Positions 44,601 through 56,834 of a stretch of 64,000 bases of DNA are shown here, in pieces (within the stretch, counting starts at the first letter, position 1; every line of letters starts with the position of its first letter). The notes beneath the pieces are model-generated. The model searched no databases. It was not told the origin of the DNA and saw only the letters and a list, made by a program, of their open reading frames with translations. Origin of the DNA: Blastomussa wellsi (lineage: Eukaryota; Cnidaria; Anthozoa; Scleractinia; Plerogyridae); the NCBI GenBank assembly GCA_947652115.1, contig OX393563.1:9259495-9323494 (forward strand), written 5' to 3'. Made by a program: the position numbers and the translations under genes.

Positions 44601-47600
44601 AGCCTTTAATTTTATATCTGTATAAATACAATAAGGTGTATAATATTACAGTTGCACAATTTATTACGACAGCCTTCTTTTCACTGGGAAAATTTCTCAC
44701 TCAGTCACCTTTCAACACTTCAAGCTAATTCCATTCACATGGAAATAATATGTACTTTTTATGAACAGTTTTCATAATTTGAGTGATATTTCTAGGTTTA
44801 ATTGTGACTGGTAGCTGGGACAAGTTTCTCAAGCTGTGGGATCCACGGACAAATCAGTGCACTGGAAAATATCAGCAGCCAGAAAAGGTGTTGTAACTGT
44901 TGTCTCTGTGGTCCAATCACTACAACAAAACAGGAACACTTGTTTTCTCAAATACACCTTGATGCATATGAATTAATTTCTTTTGTAAATCCATTGAATT
45001 TTGTGCCTGTTTATCATATCATTTATTTTAAAGTAATAGTGCAAACTTTGAAATCTGTACACAGACACTCATAAGTCAAATCTAAGTTTTATTAGTAAGA
45101 GCTGAGATCAAGGGATAATGTTAAAGAAAACCATGTTTTGTTTTGTATGCATGAAAATCTACTGCTATCATTTTTTTAAACTTGGAAGTTCTTGAGTAGT
45201 TTCATTTATATTGTAAGATTAAAAAATTAATATGAATTGCCGTCTTTCGTGCATCTTTTAGATTTACACAATGGCATCATCTGATGAGCGTCTTGTTGTT
45301 GGCACAGTAAGGACCTGGTTTATAAAATAATCTTGCATTTCTGTCATTTATTCCATTTGCATTTTCTTTAGCTGCATGTTCATGATTAATGTTAAATTAT
45401 TTTCAAATATTTCTGACAAGCATCTTCTGGAATGTTTGGATTTATTTTTTATTCATTTATAAATAGATATGAGAGTTGTACTTTTAATAATATTAACTTT
45501 GATATTTAATAACATTTATATATATCAGGAAGTGAGCTTTAAAAAGAGAAGTGACTAATGCAGCTTTTTGTTACTGTGCTGTACTGTAGGCTGGACGACG
45601 TGTGATGGTATGGGACTTAAGGAACATGGTAAGAGTTCAATTAATAATATTCCTACAAAAAACTATCTACTTCATAAACAAAAGGAATTCAACTGAAGAC
45701 AAATAATGCTTTTAGTTGTAACCATCATCAAAATGCAGTTGAAACCTGTAATCTGAAATCCCCCAAGAAAACAAAAAATAGTTTGAGAAAACTGGGAGTT
45801 CAAGATAGCTGATATTAAATGACTGAAAATGAAAATCCGATCTGACAAGGATTTTAGGATAAACGAGTTTGAGATGGCGAGGTTCAACTGTAATATTCTT
45901 TTGTACAAACTTAATTTAATCCATCAAACTTTTATCTGCAGGGAGAAATTAGTTGTAATCATTCAGGCACAATATATTTTCTACAAATGGTTGGAGTAAT
46001 GTTGGTCACAATTTTTTTAAAGGCATATGTGCAACAAAGGAGGGAATCTAGCTTAAAATACCAAACAAGGTGTATCCGCACCTTCCCAAACAAGCAAGGT
46101 AAGGGTAAATATAAAATGATCAGTAATGACACAAGCGTGGAACAAAGAAAAATTCTAAGTACAGAATTCGAACCCATGACCTCCTGTTGGGAACTCAGAA
46201 TTTTTCTTTGTCCCACGCTCGTGTCATTACTGATCATTTCATCTTTATAATTTATTCACCGAGCTGAAAATTTACCATCTATCATATTAATCACACACGG
46301 TAAGGGTAATTCAAACTTCTCTTCACTGTTGGTGTATCACTTTCTTTGACTTACAGTTTTATGTTGTGGTTCAGTTTTTATCTTCTTGGTACAAATTGGT
46401 ATTTTCCTTTCTTCACTGAGGACTTTTAAAAAGAATGTATGTGAACTGCTTGTAAATGATTTATCGTGAAACGTTGCATTTATTTTTTTTTAGCTTTTAT
46501 TTTATCAGATTTTTTCTATTTTTAATTCATGTAAGATTTTTAATATATTCTTAAATATTGCTGCTGAAAAGCCCTTTTCAGGGAGCGCAATAAAGGTGTA
46601 TGTATGTATGTATGTGTAGGGTAATAAACACCAAACTCTACCAAGGCCAAAATTGAAAATTCTCTGCCAGTTAGCCCTCTAATTTCTCATGTATAGTAAT
46701 GCAAAGGTAAGTCTGCAGTCGAGCCTAGTGGCCCATAAGGCCGGAGCTTATCCTGGTTTCTGTAGCATGAAGCAACAGAGAGTATTTCTACTTCCCCCTG
46801 GATAGGATGCTAGTCCATCGCAGGGTTACCCCCCAGCAGTAAATTCACCAGTACCCATTTATACACCTGGATGAAGAGAGGCACTGTGAGAGTTAAGTGT
46901 CTTGCCCAAGAACACAACGCAGTGCCCTGGCTAGAGGCTCAAACCCGCACTGTCCAATCCGGAGTCCAGTGCACTAACCATTAGGCCACTGCGCCTCCCA
47001 CAACGACTTTTGTATTAATTTTTTTGATGTGCTCTTGCCGTTATATCACAGGCTATGTGTTGAGTTCTATTGAGGGCAGAGTTGCTGTAGAATATTTTGA
47101 CCCAAGTCCAGAAGTACAGAAAAAGAAATATGCCTTCAAGTGCCATCGTATTAAGGAAGATGGAATGGAGAATATATATCCTGTCAATGCCATATCATTC
47201 CATAATCTGTGAGTGAAATTACCGTTTGTAACAAAGACTCGGGTAACTGGAAAGAGTAAGGCTAGATCCCCTGTATCGGGGCATGGCCCAGGTGCCCAGC
47301 ATCTTGATGTCCCTAAAGAATTTAGCAGTTACCATTCATACTTCTAGGCCTCCTATAAAATAATGTTTTCCTGATATTGATTTCAGACACAACACATTTG
47401 CTACTGGTGGTTCAGATGGTTTTGTTAACATTTGGGATGGCTTCAACAAAAAGCGGCTTTGCCAGGTACAACATAATCAATATTAGTTTTTCCCTCTCTT
47501 TAGTAAATATGCATCTAGCACGAGTAGAATGTCTGCATTATAAAGAGAATACAAATGCAGATAAGTGAGAAATATATTTGCTGCCACCAAATACACTCTG

Positions 47601-48340
47601 CAATAGTTTTATGTTATGCAAGGATTGAATGGAATAATACAAGCAACCCACCAATTTCTGTGAGCCCTGCGGTTAAATTGACACATACATGTATGCTGAA
47701 CTTGGTTAGCCAAGCCTGAAATGAGTATTAACATTCGTTTCCTTTCAGTTTCATCGTTACCCCACCAGTATCGCATCACTGAGCTTCAGTAATGACGGCA
47801 GCCTGCTGGCCATAGCGGCATCATACATGTATGAGGAGGATGAGAAGGAGTATGTATTGTATGTTATTTCACAACTGTGTTGTGCAAGAAATTAACCATA
47901 CCTCATCCATGGAATTCCAAGTTTAGCTTCATACTTTCAGGGGTTTCAAAACAAGTCGATGACTGCTGGAGTTCCACCGGCTACTTAACTATTGTGCCAC
48001 TGGCTACTCTGGTCATAGCAATCAGCTTGCGACAAAAAAGCTCACTTATAACAGCTGCCTATTCCTCCAGTCGCTGACGCCTACTTCAAAACATTTTGAA
48101 ACCCCTTTACTTTCTTTAAGCATTTTGGCTTTCAAGGCCCCTCATCCCCACGGAATTTCCAATGACCTTCTGTGGGGTGGTTTCTGTACCCACACATAAT
48201 GGAAGCCCTTTCATTTACCGAATCAAATATTCTTTTGGTTTTATAACAAGTCTGATATAACTTTTTTTTCTTTTGTTAGACATCCAGCAGATGCAATATA
48301 TATCCGGCGGGTTTCAGATGCTGAAACCAAACCCAAATGA
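41682..48340 (+). CDS. BUB3: BUB3 mitotic checkpoint WD40 protein
   Basis: Eleven exons: 41682-41795, 41930-42060, 43116-43198, 44796-44887, 45262-45306, 45590-45628, 46023-46098, 47052-47208, 47387-47465, 47749-47858 and 48280-48340. They sum to 987 nt, 328 residues, the usual BUB3 length. The sequence is clearly BUB3 throughout: [11 protein letters not shown] at the N-terminus, [69 protein letters not shown] and DAETKPK at the end. BUB3 is a seven-bladed propeller that binds MELT repeats of KNL1 and the GLEBS motif of BUB1 and BUBR1 at kinetochores, for spindle assembly checkpoint signalling. Introns carry several mobile elements but splice sites are intact. It converges on NUBPL and is divergent from the membrane protein gene. 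Confidence 0.97.
42079..42459. mobile_element. DNA transposon remnant with CAGACCTGCCAACTC ends
   Basis: CAGACCTGCCAACTC at 42079 and GAGTTGGCAGGTCTG ending 42459 are exact inverse copies. Both are flanked by AAATTA, a likely target duplication. There is no coding content. It sits at the start of BUB3 intron 2. Confidence 0.75.
43314..43484. mobile_element. hAT-like MITE (AGGGGTTTCAAAA family), copy 2
   Basis: The interior 'GCTGCCGGAGTTCCACCGGCTACTTGACTATTATGC' is shared with the copies at 21772-21939 and 47939-48106. The ends are CAGGGGTTTCAAAAC and GAAATCCCTG. It lies in BUB3 intron 3. Confidence 0.7.
43852..44518. mobile_element. DNA transposon remnant with CAGGGTCCGAAATT ends
   Basis: CAGGGTCCGAAATT at 43852 and AATTTCGGACCCTG ending 44518 are exact inverse copies. 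Subterminal 'GTCGCCA' and 'TGGCGAC' words are repeated several times on both sides, as in hAT-type non-autonomous elements. It lies in BUB3 intron 3. Confidence 0.75.
45734..45892. mobile_element. Pogo/Tigger-like MITE
   Basis: The right end, read inverse, is CAGTTGAACCTCGCCATCTCAAACTCG, close to the CAGT-GAACCTC terminus of Tigger elements. The left end is CAGTTGAAACCTGTAATCTGA. A related segment with 'TACGGGATAACCGAGTTCGAGATAATGGGG' lies at 30380-30425. It is intronic in BUB3. Confidence 0.5.
46111..46242. mobile_element. Small foldback, relative of 20574-21111
   Basis: The arms 46111-46160 and 46192-46242 pair through 'AAATGATCAGTAATGACAC' and 'GTGTCATTACTGATCATTT', and contain the GCGTGGGACAAAGAAAAATTCT word of the larger element. 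It starts 13 bp after a BUB3 splice donor. Confidence 0.7.
46735..47005 (-). mobile_element. tRNA-derived SINE, copy 3
   Basis: On the minus strand: GGGAGGCGCAGTGGCCTAATGG head, a degraded B box, TTCTTGGGCAAGACACTTAAC and GGGGTAACCCTGCGATGGACTAG. It ends 47 bp before BUB3 exon 8. Confidence 0.7.
47939..48106. mobile_element. hAT-like MITE (AGGGGTTTCAAAA family), copy 3
   Basis: The ends AGGGGTTTCAAAAC and GTTTTGAAACCCCT (allowing differences) are inverted. The flanks ATACTTTC and TTACTTTC match at 7 of 8 positions, an 8-bp target duplication. It lies in the last BUB3 intron. Confidence 0.75.
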
Positions 48341-49676
48341 ACATTTTTTATGATGAAGGAGTAAGGAGAAAACAGGACAAAGACCAACACGCACACCATT
48401 GTTATTAATGTGACAGTTTATTATTGTCAGACATTATCTAAAAGTTTGACCTGGTAAAGCTTGTGATTGGTGATAAAAACAAGCCAAAGTGGAAAACATT
48501 TTCACCTTCTTGTCAATAATGAGCAGAAAAGCCTTTCTTTAATACGCCTTGTAAATACTTGTAAGCTTTTTGCTCATATTTTTGTTTTATGAAAAGTTAC
48601 AAGTTAATATCTAAGATAATTATAAGGGATTTTGCTTGGCATCAGATTTCAGAACGCAATGTCAAGCGCCTGGGAAAGTTGAAGTCAAACCTTTTAAAAA
48701 AGGACTGGCAAGCCTTTCCATAATGCACGTTACACCAGGTTGCAGCCATTTCTCAAACTACTTTGACAGTCATATTCAGTCATCGTCTTAAGCAGTCTTT
48801 CCAGTCACTCCATTATTATTTGTCCCTGCACCAACTAAAGAATATTGTTTGAAAGCAAACCTATTGACTTGACACTTGTGAAAAGACATTTTCAGATAGA
48901 AAATAAAATTATGCATTTTTAATTCCTCTTCTTATCAGCCACACTCAGTTGAGAAAACTGGGCAATAAGGTTGTTTATGTACCCATTTAAGGTTATTCCT
49001 GTTATTTGTAATATAATTATGCTTAAAAACAAAACAAAATCCTTATTTTGGCGCTACTTGCATTTTAAAAAAGTAGCTCAGTTTGACTTCTAAGAGAAGT
49101 CAACATCCTGTGTAATTATTTTGCATTACATACACCTTATTCCAAAATGGCCACTGATTTATGCACATACAAATTGGCCCTTGTTGCCTCGTTCACGATA
49201 AAATATTCTTTTGATTTTTGAGCTTTAAAACGAGGCAAGAAGGGCTAATTTGGATACCAACAAAAGAATATTAAGATGGTAGCCATTTTGGAATAAGGTG
49301 TATGCAGTGCCGAAACATTGAACATGTCAAACATACTGCTGTTCTGAAATTCTCAGCAGTTTGATAAGCTTGAGAATGCAAGAGTTGAACAGCCAACTGT
49401 TATCTGCCAGGAAAATTTGCCCTTTCTTTCTAATCAATTTCTTGTGATGTCTCCATTGCCATCCACCAGCCAAATGTTCTCAGCAGACGTTAGTCAGCTT
49501 GCATTAGCTGTTACTGGCTTGCCAGCTTTGTTGTAAACCACACCAAAGTGTTGTATGTGAGTTGTATTTCAGAAGTAGCCCAACATTACTCATCTATAAA
49601 TGTGGCTGAGCTAGTTATCTGGATTGGTATAATCTGATAGCTATTTCTTCCACTCTGAACTCGTAGCTTGTTACTC
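48341..49676. other. Convergent 3' regions of BUB3 and NUBPL
   Basis: There is no gene. It contains the untranslated ends of both neighbours and one MITE (49133-49300). AT-rich stretches with AATAAAA (48902) could serve as polyadenylation sites. Confidence 0.5.
49133..49300. mobile_element. Mariner-like MITE with CACCTTATTCCAAAATGGC ends
   Basis: CACCTTATTCCAAAATGGC and GCCATTTTGGAATAAGGTG are exact inverse copies, each flanked by TA, the target duplication of Tc1/mariner elements. The inner arms 'GAGGCAAGAAGGGC' and 'GCCCTTGTTGCCTC' also pair. Confidence 0.75.
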
Positions 49677-52600
49677 TCATCTTGCAGCTTCTGTGTCACT
49701 GTAAGGGGCAAGCTTTTCCAAGATGTGATTAGCAATTGCTTTGTAGGCAGTGGCCTGTTTTGAGCAGTTAAAATAAATTAATCAAGAAATATATCAACCA
49801 GTACTGCCTGCAAGGTTGTTATTTTACTGAAAAGCTCAGGGTTACATGATCAGTTTCATTATCATTCCACCGGCATGTCTTCCTTGTGTTCTCTGTATTG
49901 AGACCAATGAATTAGCTGTTTGGTCTCTCAAGATCTTAGTATTATACAGGAGAAACTTCGATTCAGTCAACAGCTTCAATGCTGTATTGAATTGTTATTT
50001 TATACAATGTGTTGGTTTCAGTAGGCAAATGCACCCAATGACCCAGCACTTGTGTATAAATGCACAAAATTTGAGATTACAGGTTTTCTGTTAGAAAATT
50101 GTCATCATACTAAATTACCTGCTGACTGTCTGGTTGAGAAACCACAATAGGTTTTCCACAGTCCGATGTTTCTCTGATGTCAATATGGAGGGGAATATCA
50201 CCTAGAAACAAAATAATGCAAACATTTGGGGTATCAAATAATGTAATGCCAGCATTGGCAGCATAAGAAAATTAATATGAAACTAATACATTTCAAATTT
50301 TTTCCCCTCAAATATCATTTTTCAAGGTTGACTGGAATTATCCCTTGGACAATCTGTCCCTGGTTGCTACTGGTTTTATTCAAATAGTTATTTTTAAATT
50401 CAATTTAATTTTTATTTTTTTTAATAACATTCCTTATTACTGGTGCATGACTTCTAACTAAGACAGGGCTCCAGTGTCTTCTAAGAATTGGATCGGGTCA
50501 TGTTTCTACAGCTCGTTCAATCATAAAGTTGAGTGTTTAATGTCTTTGTTAACCACACTTTCTCACAACCGTGCTGGGGAAGTATGGCTTGTCAATCTGG
50601 GGTGGTGATTTGTCCCTGGAAAGAGGGCCTTGCAAAATTCTAGACATATTTCATAGGTCATCCAGTCTCCATTTTTTCTGTTTTGGGTTTCAATCTCGGT
50701 CTCAGCCTTGGGCCTGGTCCAAATGTCAAGACCAGGGCCACCATCCCAGGAAGACCATTGTCCATATTTTATACCTAAGAGCTCTAAGTCCATTTCCTTG
50801 GCAACATGTCTGGCTCCATCCTGTCCAAATAAGTAAGCTTTGTGTTGACACTTGGGACACACATAGTGGCTCATATTCTGGACTAGTCCAAGAACCTTCG
50901 TTTCAAATCAAAACAAATAAGGGAGTGAATGCTTCTAAATTAAAAGTTGTCTCGGTTATGTTTGCATCTGTTTCTGTACAGATTTAGAGAGAATACCCTA
51001 CTTTCTCTTTGCAGTAATACTCAAGACAAGAACTTAACAATTTTAGTCTTATTCACAGAACAGCTGGCCATCGAGGCAGACCATCCTGAATTACGATTCA
51101 ATGCCTGTGAACAATGGATGGAAGGCAAGGCTGGGGTGAACACTTTCCGCAGTTTTATTCATTTAAATACTGTATTTTTGTCCATCCAAGCCTTGACCTT
51201 AAACCAGTGGAGCAAATGCAGGAAAGGTCCATGTTAATAGCAACTTGTGTTTCCTGAGTTATCTGTTTCAAACAAGGCCTACTTCAAAACTGTCCAGTTG
51301 CAAAAAAGCAAGTTATTAAAAAATGAACATTATTTTGCAGAACTCATTTTGATATGAAAAGAAGAGGAATCTAGAAAAGACATATCATTGATGAGAGTAC
51401 TCTTACCGGTACATTAACCTTTCTGAACATTTCTGTTCCTCTCCGAGCATCAAGCAGTGCAATATCTTGGGGAGTAGTCACTATCACAGCACCTGTGATT
51501 AACATTCACCTTGTAGAACAATAACTTTACACTCTCAAGATAGCCCAACCTTGGGCTCTCAATTTGAAATGCAATGTAAGATCTAGCATTTCTGTCAATT
51601 TTTAACTTGCATAATGTTACTGCATGGTTTTTATCTTTGATTTGCAGAATTCTTACATTTAAAGATCTTGCTAATGTTGGGTATCTTTTATTAGTTTGGA
51701 CACATAGTGCACAATGGCTGACTTGTCCCCAGTCTCAAACACAGCAGAAATATGCACTGCTTGAGTTGTGCAAGGTGGCATAGGGGAGAAAGGGGGCAGT
51801 ACACAGCTCTTTACAAGGTCCCACAGTATTGGCTGTAAAAATGATAAACAAACTTGTAACAGTAACAATGGACCCTAGCACTAAAACAGTAGAGCTGTGT
51901 GCTATTAAAATGAAATTAGAGGTTCTAGAAAGCTGCAAACTATCTCGGAAAAAAGTGTGCCCATCTCACTTCATGCTCCTATTCAACAGCATACATGTAT
52001 GAAAGACAAATTTATTTCATAAGAACAAGTGACAAGAAAACTGCCACACAATAACCTCCAACAAACTGCAAAAAGTAATTATAAGCTTAAAAAAGGGCTT
52101 CATAAACATGTACCAGTAGTGTAGTGAACATGGTACAGTTGTGTTTAAACATTTCACTTGCCATTAACTTTAATTTAAAGCTGACCTGAGATAGGAATTA
52201 ATTGTGAGATTGACAGCTGAGTGTCTCCTGTCCCAGGTGGCATGTCAATCACAAGAACATCAACTTCACCCCATGCTACTTGTCGCAAGAGCTTTTCAAC
52301 AGCAGACATCACCTTGGTGTATAATAGAACAAAAGTAAGAATATTTCAATCACTAGAGATGTATAGGTTTTTCTCAATCAGGTGACTGGGTCAGCAATTC
52401 TGTGCATAACACTTTTTTTTACCATAAACAGCCACTTGCCCAAATTTACTAACAAGAAATGTGAAATGCACCAACACACCCTCCACGCATGTGTTCATAC
52501 CAAAGTAAACAACCAATCAACCTGTGTTTTCTTGCACTGATACATGTCATTCATACTAGATCATTGCAATTTGACATTAATACTTCATACTTATCAATCA

Positions 52601-55600
52601 CCATTAATCCTCTCCAAACAATTGGTGCTCCTTCCTCCACTAGAAATCCCATGGACATACTAACAATACAAAATTGAAAAGATGTCAAGAAAGAGGTTTT
52701 TGACCAATATTGGCATTTAACAAATCAAAATGTGGCTTAATAAATAAGCTGTTTTGTATTTGTCTTCAACACACTAACATTGTACCTACTAGGACCTGGA
52801 AGGGCAAATGTCACAGAGGCAGACTGAAAGAAAACAGGAGAAGAAGAGTAGAGAGGGTGGTGTTGGGTTTCAAAGTCTGTCGTGCTCTTGGGGTTGTACA
52901 CATGGGGAGAGAAATTTTCTTCACAAAATAAAGACCATCCATGAAACAGCTGCATTAGACCAAGTATAGTGACAATCACATGCTGCCAGTTTCATTTCAT
53001 TTTCCATAGTTCTTGGCCTTCAATGCCCTGTGAATTCGAATGCAAGGGAAAAGAGATGGGAAAGAAGAAATGATCATAATGATTTGTCCTACTCAGGAGA
53101 TGTGTTAGCCTAGACTCCACCATTAAATTAGGACTTGCACATTGACAATAATATCCCTCTCAGTCTCCCTTATTTGCTATTGGATAAACTTGCATGAATT
53201 TATTAAAAAAACTTCCTTACCAAGGCACTCCAAAATTAATCAAAGGCTTCATCTGGTTTTCTGCCAAGACCACAAAAAGGTAAGGTAAAATATAAGCTCC
53301 TAAGGCTGGAGGAATTGCTGCCCTATAGGTCTTGCATTTCTTGAACAAAATGATAATAAAATCAACTAACGTTTTGTCAGCTCTGGTTGACCTTTCAAGT
53401 TCATCATCCTGGGTATGGATGGTCCATAAATATCGGCATCAAGAAGTCCAACACGCAGTGACTAAGGACAACAAAATAAACTGATCAAAATTAACACAAA
53501 AGAATACAGATCCATTAATAAACACAAAGTAGTTAGCATCTGCAAAATGAAGGACATGCTGCATGAAGAACAAGAATTCTTTACAAATTATAGTAAGCCT
53601 TGTTTACTTCCCTTTGCGTATGTGTTCACCCCCTAACAATAACCATAAAAAAAAACATTTTTTTAACACGACAAACCTGTCAGTACTAACAGTACTGTTA
53701 TCAGTAGGGTCTTAAGGTAAAAAATATAATATATAAAAAGTATGAATAAACTACAAAATATAACGTTTTACGTGCTTTCACTAAGCACCAACGAATAGTG
53801 TCAGCTACTTCGCTGTACTTTGCTTAGAAATGTCGGCTACTTTTTTCCTTCATTTGAAAAAATTAAGGAAAGATTAAAATAAACAGTCTTCTACTCTACT
53901 CAGACCGACTGCCTACTTCAAAATTTATCGAAACCCCTGCATTTTACAAATGTTCTAAAACTACAACAATAAAAAGCTATAAGTACTTTGCTCTTGAGAA
54001 GTTCTTCTAAATGATACTGAATCATACTGAAGAAATATCTAAATGTCTGCATCATTAGCTAGCAAGGTCAGCACTGGTTTAAAATGTTCATATTATGGAG
54101 GTTGAAACGCACCTGGTTGCTTGCTAACATTCCTAAAGCCAAGTTCACTGAAAAATTCAATACCAAAAAATTACCATATGATATGACTGAGCCAAAGCAC
54201 TGACATGTGAAAATATTAAAGGGGCAAACAAAGAATAAGGAGGTGTTTACAAGACAATGCGACAACATTTTTACCGGTGTGAGTTCACCCCAGTTCTCTC
54301 TCATGGCTCTGTAATTGCTTACATGATGCCACCAGGAAATGTTATACCAGAACGAGACAAACACGTGTAAATTCACCCTTGGTTCCGGTACAAAAATTCA
54401 CTCTGTTGTCATGTAAACGTAGTATCCCTATTTGTTTCATATTGCTTTTTTACACCAGAGATTTTTGAAGTAAAAACTCACACCCCAATAAAATCAGTTA
54501 ATGTAAACACGATACAACTTTTTCTTCTCGCACCAAAATGAAAGTCACACAGGTATCAAAAACAGCCCCTTATTCTCCCAGAGAGAAGCAAGTCAACTAA
54601 CTGATCATGCTGAGGAAAACTAAATTTTCCTAACATGAATGTGCATGTATGAAAATTAGCAGTGACAAATTAGCTTCAGATTTTGAAACAAACTATACCT
54701 GAAGTTGTAGACTTCCCTACCCCTCCCTTGCCAGAAGCCACTACTATGACATGCTTGACACCAGCTATGGGGCGCTTTTTTGGGAGACCACGAGCCATTT
54801 GTTGCTTCTGATGCTGTTCCAGTGATTTTCTCTTGGTTTCAGTAATACCCTACACAGTAAAGATAAATGCTGAAACAACCAGCTTGTGAGGAAGATCCCA
54901 CTTAATGTTTTATTGCCAGAAGGGTGCCCAACCACTTTTGTATGACTGTGTAATTTAGAGAACAGATGTGTTATACCTTAATGTGATTTCAAGAGTATTG
55001 CATTTCATTTCCAATTTCTCTCAGTAAAATTGGAAAATGAAGTCCCCTTTATTTCTAGCCATTTATTACCTTTGCCATAAGCTACAGTGCACTACACAAC
55101 ACATTACACCAGGGACCTGTTGAAAACTGTGAAGTGGATGGAACCATCCTTCAAGATACTGTTGTTTGATTATTAACAGTAACCTTGATTATTAAGCACC
55201 GGTCATCTTGTTTGGTAGTTTGGTAATGCCATTTTTCTGCTGTTAAAGTTAATTTCATCAAGTGGAGGGGCTAACTTGACCTATTTATTTTTCCTGATTC
55301 CTCCTTGAACCCTGTTTAGGTAAATAGCTTAATGAAATCTAACCCTCAAAAAATAAATAATATTTCTGAGGGAAAGCTCTTTCTGCATTCTTTGATCTTT
55401 TGAATATTTCTGAAGGGATATAAAGGGAAAAGTGGGCTTTTTTCAGAAAGGTTTAAGAAAAATCAGGGTTTTTTTCTGGGGGGGTATCATGTCAACACTT
55501 TGAACTTTAATCCATTGTAGTAAACATGGTGGGTGGGAGGGGGGTGGATATAAAATGGAATGGCCGTAAATCACAATGCCCTCTCACAATTAGAAATTAT

Positions 55601-55891
55601 AAGGAAACAAGAATATAAATATGGTCGACAGGTTCACATTCACTGCTTTCAACGATGCTTTCCGTCAAATAAAAATGTTATGTAGACTGCGCAAGACTGA
55701 ATGAAATTGATGCAATTTCAGTCCCTATCAAAAGGTACAAAGCAACAAACAACTCCACCCACCAGCGGATCTTCATGAGTTGAAGCTAGTGCTACTCTTG
55801 TGTGAATCGTTGCTTTCCGATTGCACACCTTAAGAAAGGATGAGCACATTGATCGTGATCGTAGCAGAAAACTTCGCGCCACAGCCGCCAT
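49677..55891 (-). CDS. NUBPL: NUBPL (IND1), mitochondrial Fe-S scaffold for complex I
   Basis: Eleven exons: 55891-55763, 54849-54699, 54147-54113, 53461-53371, 53260-53221, 52659-52602, 52312-52186, 51492-51407, 50895-50775, 50201-50119 and 49754-49677. They sum to 999 nt, 332 residues. Residues 1-43 are Arg/Ser-rich and lack acids, a mitochondrial presequence. The deviant Walker [10 protein letters not shown] lies at 83-91, followed by [48 protein letters not shown] (Walker B region) and a CPKC pair at 252-255 for the bridging cluster. The [22 protein letters not shown] lead distinguishes NUBPL from NUBP1/2 and from bacterial Mrp. It delivers 4Fe-4S clusters to complex I subunits in the matrix. 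The start at 55891 gives the presequence, and no earlier in-frame ATG is seen in this exon. It is divergent from the gene at 56835. Confidence 0.96.
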
Positions 55892-56834
55892 GTTGTTTGT
55901 TTGCAAAGGATACGTTATGTAAGCCTAACCACTATGTACCGGCAAGTACTCAGAATAGGAACAGCGGAACACCAAAAAAAATGGAACACCGGAACACCAC
56001 GGAACAACCAGGAACACCAGAAATACCATAAAATGCCAATAAATTTCTAATAAATATTTATATATAACTGCTTTTGTAAATGTAGACGATTTCATCTGCT
56101 ATTGAAGTGCTCAATGGGTAACCCAGAGCTGTAAATAGATTGATTCGTGGAGTCGGACTAGTTCAAAAACATTAATTGCTATTCCGAGCTCCATGCTTCT
56201 CGTGAAGCAATCATCAGGCAACTGCCAAAAATAATGGATACATAAAGAGAAATTTAAAAATTTAAAACAATGGCTGAAGTTTTAACGTCTCAAAAAATAA
56301 CTGGTTGTGTTAAATGACAACGCTAAACGGTAGTCTTGTAATGTAACGATTACAGTATTTAACAATAATTTCCTAGAATGACTACAGGTCGATGTGAGTT
56401 CGTTTCTATTGTTTAGAGTCTATTGTTTTTCCCATAAACAGAGATTTAAGTATGATTTCGCTCTCTTCACTTTCCGTACTCAATTTTTTGTTCCTTCAAA
56501 TTCACTATGTGTTTGCTCGGTTCAGTTGCGTTTTTGTATCGTTCATTCTTGAAAGAGCATGTGTGGTTCCTGTAACGTTGTTTAAATGTTGTGTTGCAAA
56601 GTCCGATGTATGTTTCTGTAGAAGCGGGTGTCGTGACCTCTGCTTGGTGTTTCGCTCGTTACAATTTCCCTCGGCTGCGAAGGAGACTAGTAAACATGCT
56701 GCTAAATTACATTGCCATGGAAACAAAGCCATTAACGGCAGTAGTGTTAAAATTTCTCACAATCAAAATTGTCTATGGAAGAACAGGCGATGCACTATTA
56801 TCTGAATTAACATACTTTGATTCTGTCTCTAGAA
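55892..56834. promoter_or_regulatory. Shared 5' region of NUBPL and the divergent unknown gene
   Basis: 943 bp separate the two start codons. It contains a degraded GGAACACC foldback (55945-56050) and one TAGTCTCCTTCGCAGCC half-site (56673-56690). No TATA box is evident. The arrangement fits a bidirectional housekeeping promoter, which is an inference from layout only. Confidence 0.35.

Noticed and set aside
45987..46250. Open frame running past BUB3 exon 7
   Set aside because: The first part is the real exon (46023-46098). The remainder is intron containing a foldback element, and the correct protein resumes at 47052.
56452..56805. 117-residue frame upstream of the unknown gene
   Set aside because: It lies in the shared 5' region and overlaps a MITE half-site. 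Its composition is hydrophobic/Cys-rich with no continuity into the next exon.
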